Assembly (NCBI GenBank): GCA_024734555.1
Contig: JANPWX010000055.1
Coordinates: forward strand, 884,798-948,797
From: Trochalopteron elliotii
Taxonomy: Eukaryota; Chordata; Aves; Passeriformes; Leiothrichidae
Length of the DNA stretch: 64,000 bases
Direction: 5' to 3'
In this document: piece by piece, positions 63,324-64,000 of the stretch
How positions within the stretch are numbered: position 1 is the first letter of the stretch
How the letters are laid out: the number at the start of each line of letters is the position of its first letter
The notes under the pieces: generated by a model
What the model was told of the DNA's origin: nothing
Database searches by the model: none
The model's input: only the letters and a program-made list of their open reading frames with translations
Program-made: the position numbers and the translations under genes

Positions 63324-64000
63324 CTACAAAATAAAAACCCCACAACATGAAGACATGCAAATTTTAGTCCATTTAGCAGCTGACCAGGCATGTCAGCAAT
63401 AAAGAAACTGCCCAGCCATAAGAAAATCTTTCTCCTTTAGTAAAGAAAATCATTAGGAAAAGTCCCTGCTCTTCTAGTCTGCCCTAAACTCAAGTCACAC
63501 AAATTTAATGATAAAAAGGAGTAAAGTCCAGGAAGACAAAAGGATCATTATCAATAATTACATTAATCTACATCTTTGACAAATTTAAACATAAAACAGA
63601 GACCTACATTTAATAAACATGACCATTTTTAGAAGGGTCACTGGTCAGGTTCCTGCAAGAGGTATCTCCCAGCTGAAACTTTATAAACAGATTTGTTAAA
63701 TGCAAATAAGAAAGAGGACAATACCACTGAGAGAATGAGATGCAAACACAATCTGTAGTGGTCTCTTCCTCACCATGTCACACACTGACAGTAATGCTCA
63801 TGCAAGCTGGAGCAAATCCAGTTGGAAAGCAGCAAACCTCCCAAAAATTGTTTCCAGCCAAAAACTCTGTGAGAATAATTGGTCACAGAGCTCTAGGACA
63901 ATGTTGAGAGAAGCAGCACTTTGGAAATCCAACCTGAGTTGAACAGGTGTGCTCCTGCCACAGCTCAGAGTCTGCAGGAGAACCCAGAGCTGTGGGAGAG
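63324..64000 (-). other. TIGAR 5' intron, runs off the window
   Basis: This is intronic sequence upstream of the first TIGAR exon in the window. I find no RHGE-containing exon here, so it lies beyond 64000. No repeat is recognised. Confidence 0.7.

Overview
The window looks like bird nuclear DNA, probably from a songbird-like neoavian. Two things point to this. Almost every recognisable interspersed repeat is a CR1 LINE 3' fragment, including CR1 tails ending in repeats of the ATTCTRTGA type. The gene order FERRY3 (C12orf4) - FGF6 - FGF23 - TIGAR is the conserved vertebrate block found at human 12p13, read here in the opposite direction. The avian assignment is inferred from repeats and synteny; I could not run a database search.

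Layout. (1) 287-16547, + strand: the last eleven coding exons of FERRY3, whose 5' end lies left of the window; a poly(A) signal follows at 16679. (2) 16685-31210: a 14.5-kb intergenic stretch with CR1 fragments and no gene I can support. (3) 31211-35012, + strand: FGF6, three coding exons encoding 206 aa, with a TATA box and two upstream ATGs. (4) 35013-48209: a 13-kb intergenic stretch rich in CR1. (5) 48210-about 54477, + strand: FGF23, three coding exons encoding 256 aa, with TATA box, a CRE-like site, a probable long 3' UTR containing a CR1 and an AU-rich element. (6) 54478-59215: intergenic. (7) 59216-64000, - strand: TIGAR, the last four coding exons; the first exon, which should carry the catalytic histidine, lies right of the window.

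Roles. FERRY3 is a subunit of the Rab5-effector FERRY complex, which carries mRNAs on early endosomes. FGF6 is a paracrine, heparin-binding FGF4-subfamily ligand linked to muscle. FGF23 is the endocrine phosphate and vitamin D hormone. TIGAR is a histidine-phosphatase-fold fructose bisphosphatase. They are not an operon; they are neighbours through old vertebrate synteny. FGF6 and FGF23 are tandem paralogues with identical intron phases and a middle exon of exactly 104 nt in both.

Most promising observations. The FGF23 tail lacks the two cysteines of the mammalian tail, has two DPH-centred repeats, and has S-A-D instead of the S-x-E FAM20C site beside the cleavage site. The FGF6 leader has a strong-context upstream ORF overlapping the main start. 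An inverted CR1 pair surrounds FGF23 exons 2 and 3, and another near-perfect pair sits inside one FERRY3 intron. TIGAR has Asp where human TIGAR has Glu102. I saw no wholly new multi-gene system, no endogenous retrovirus, no tRNA or rRNA and no CRISPR array.
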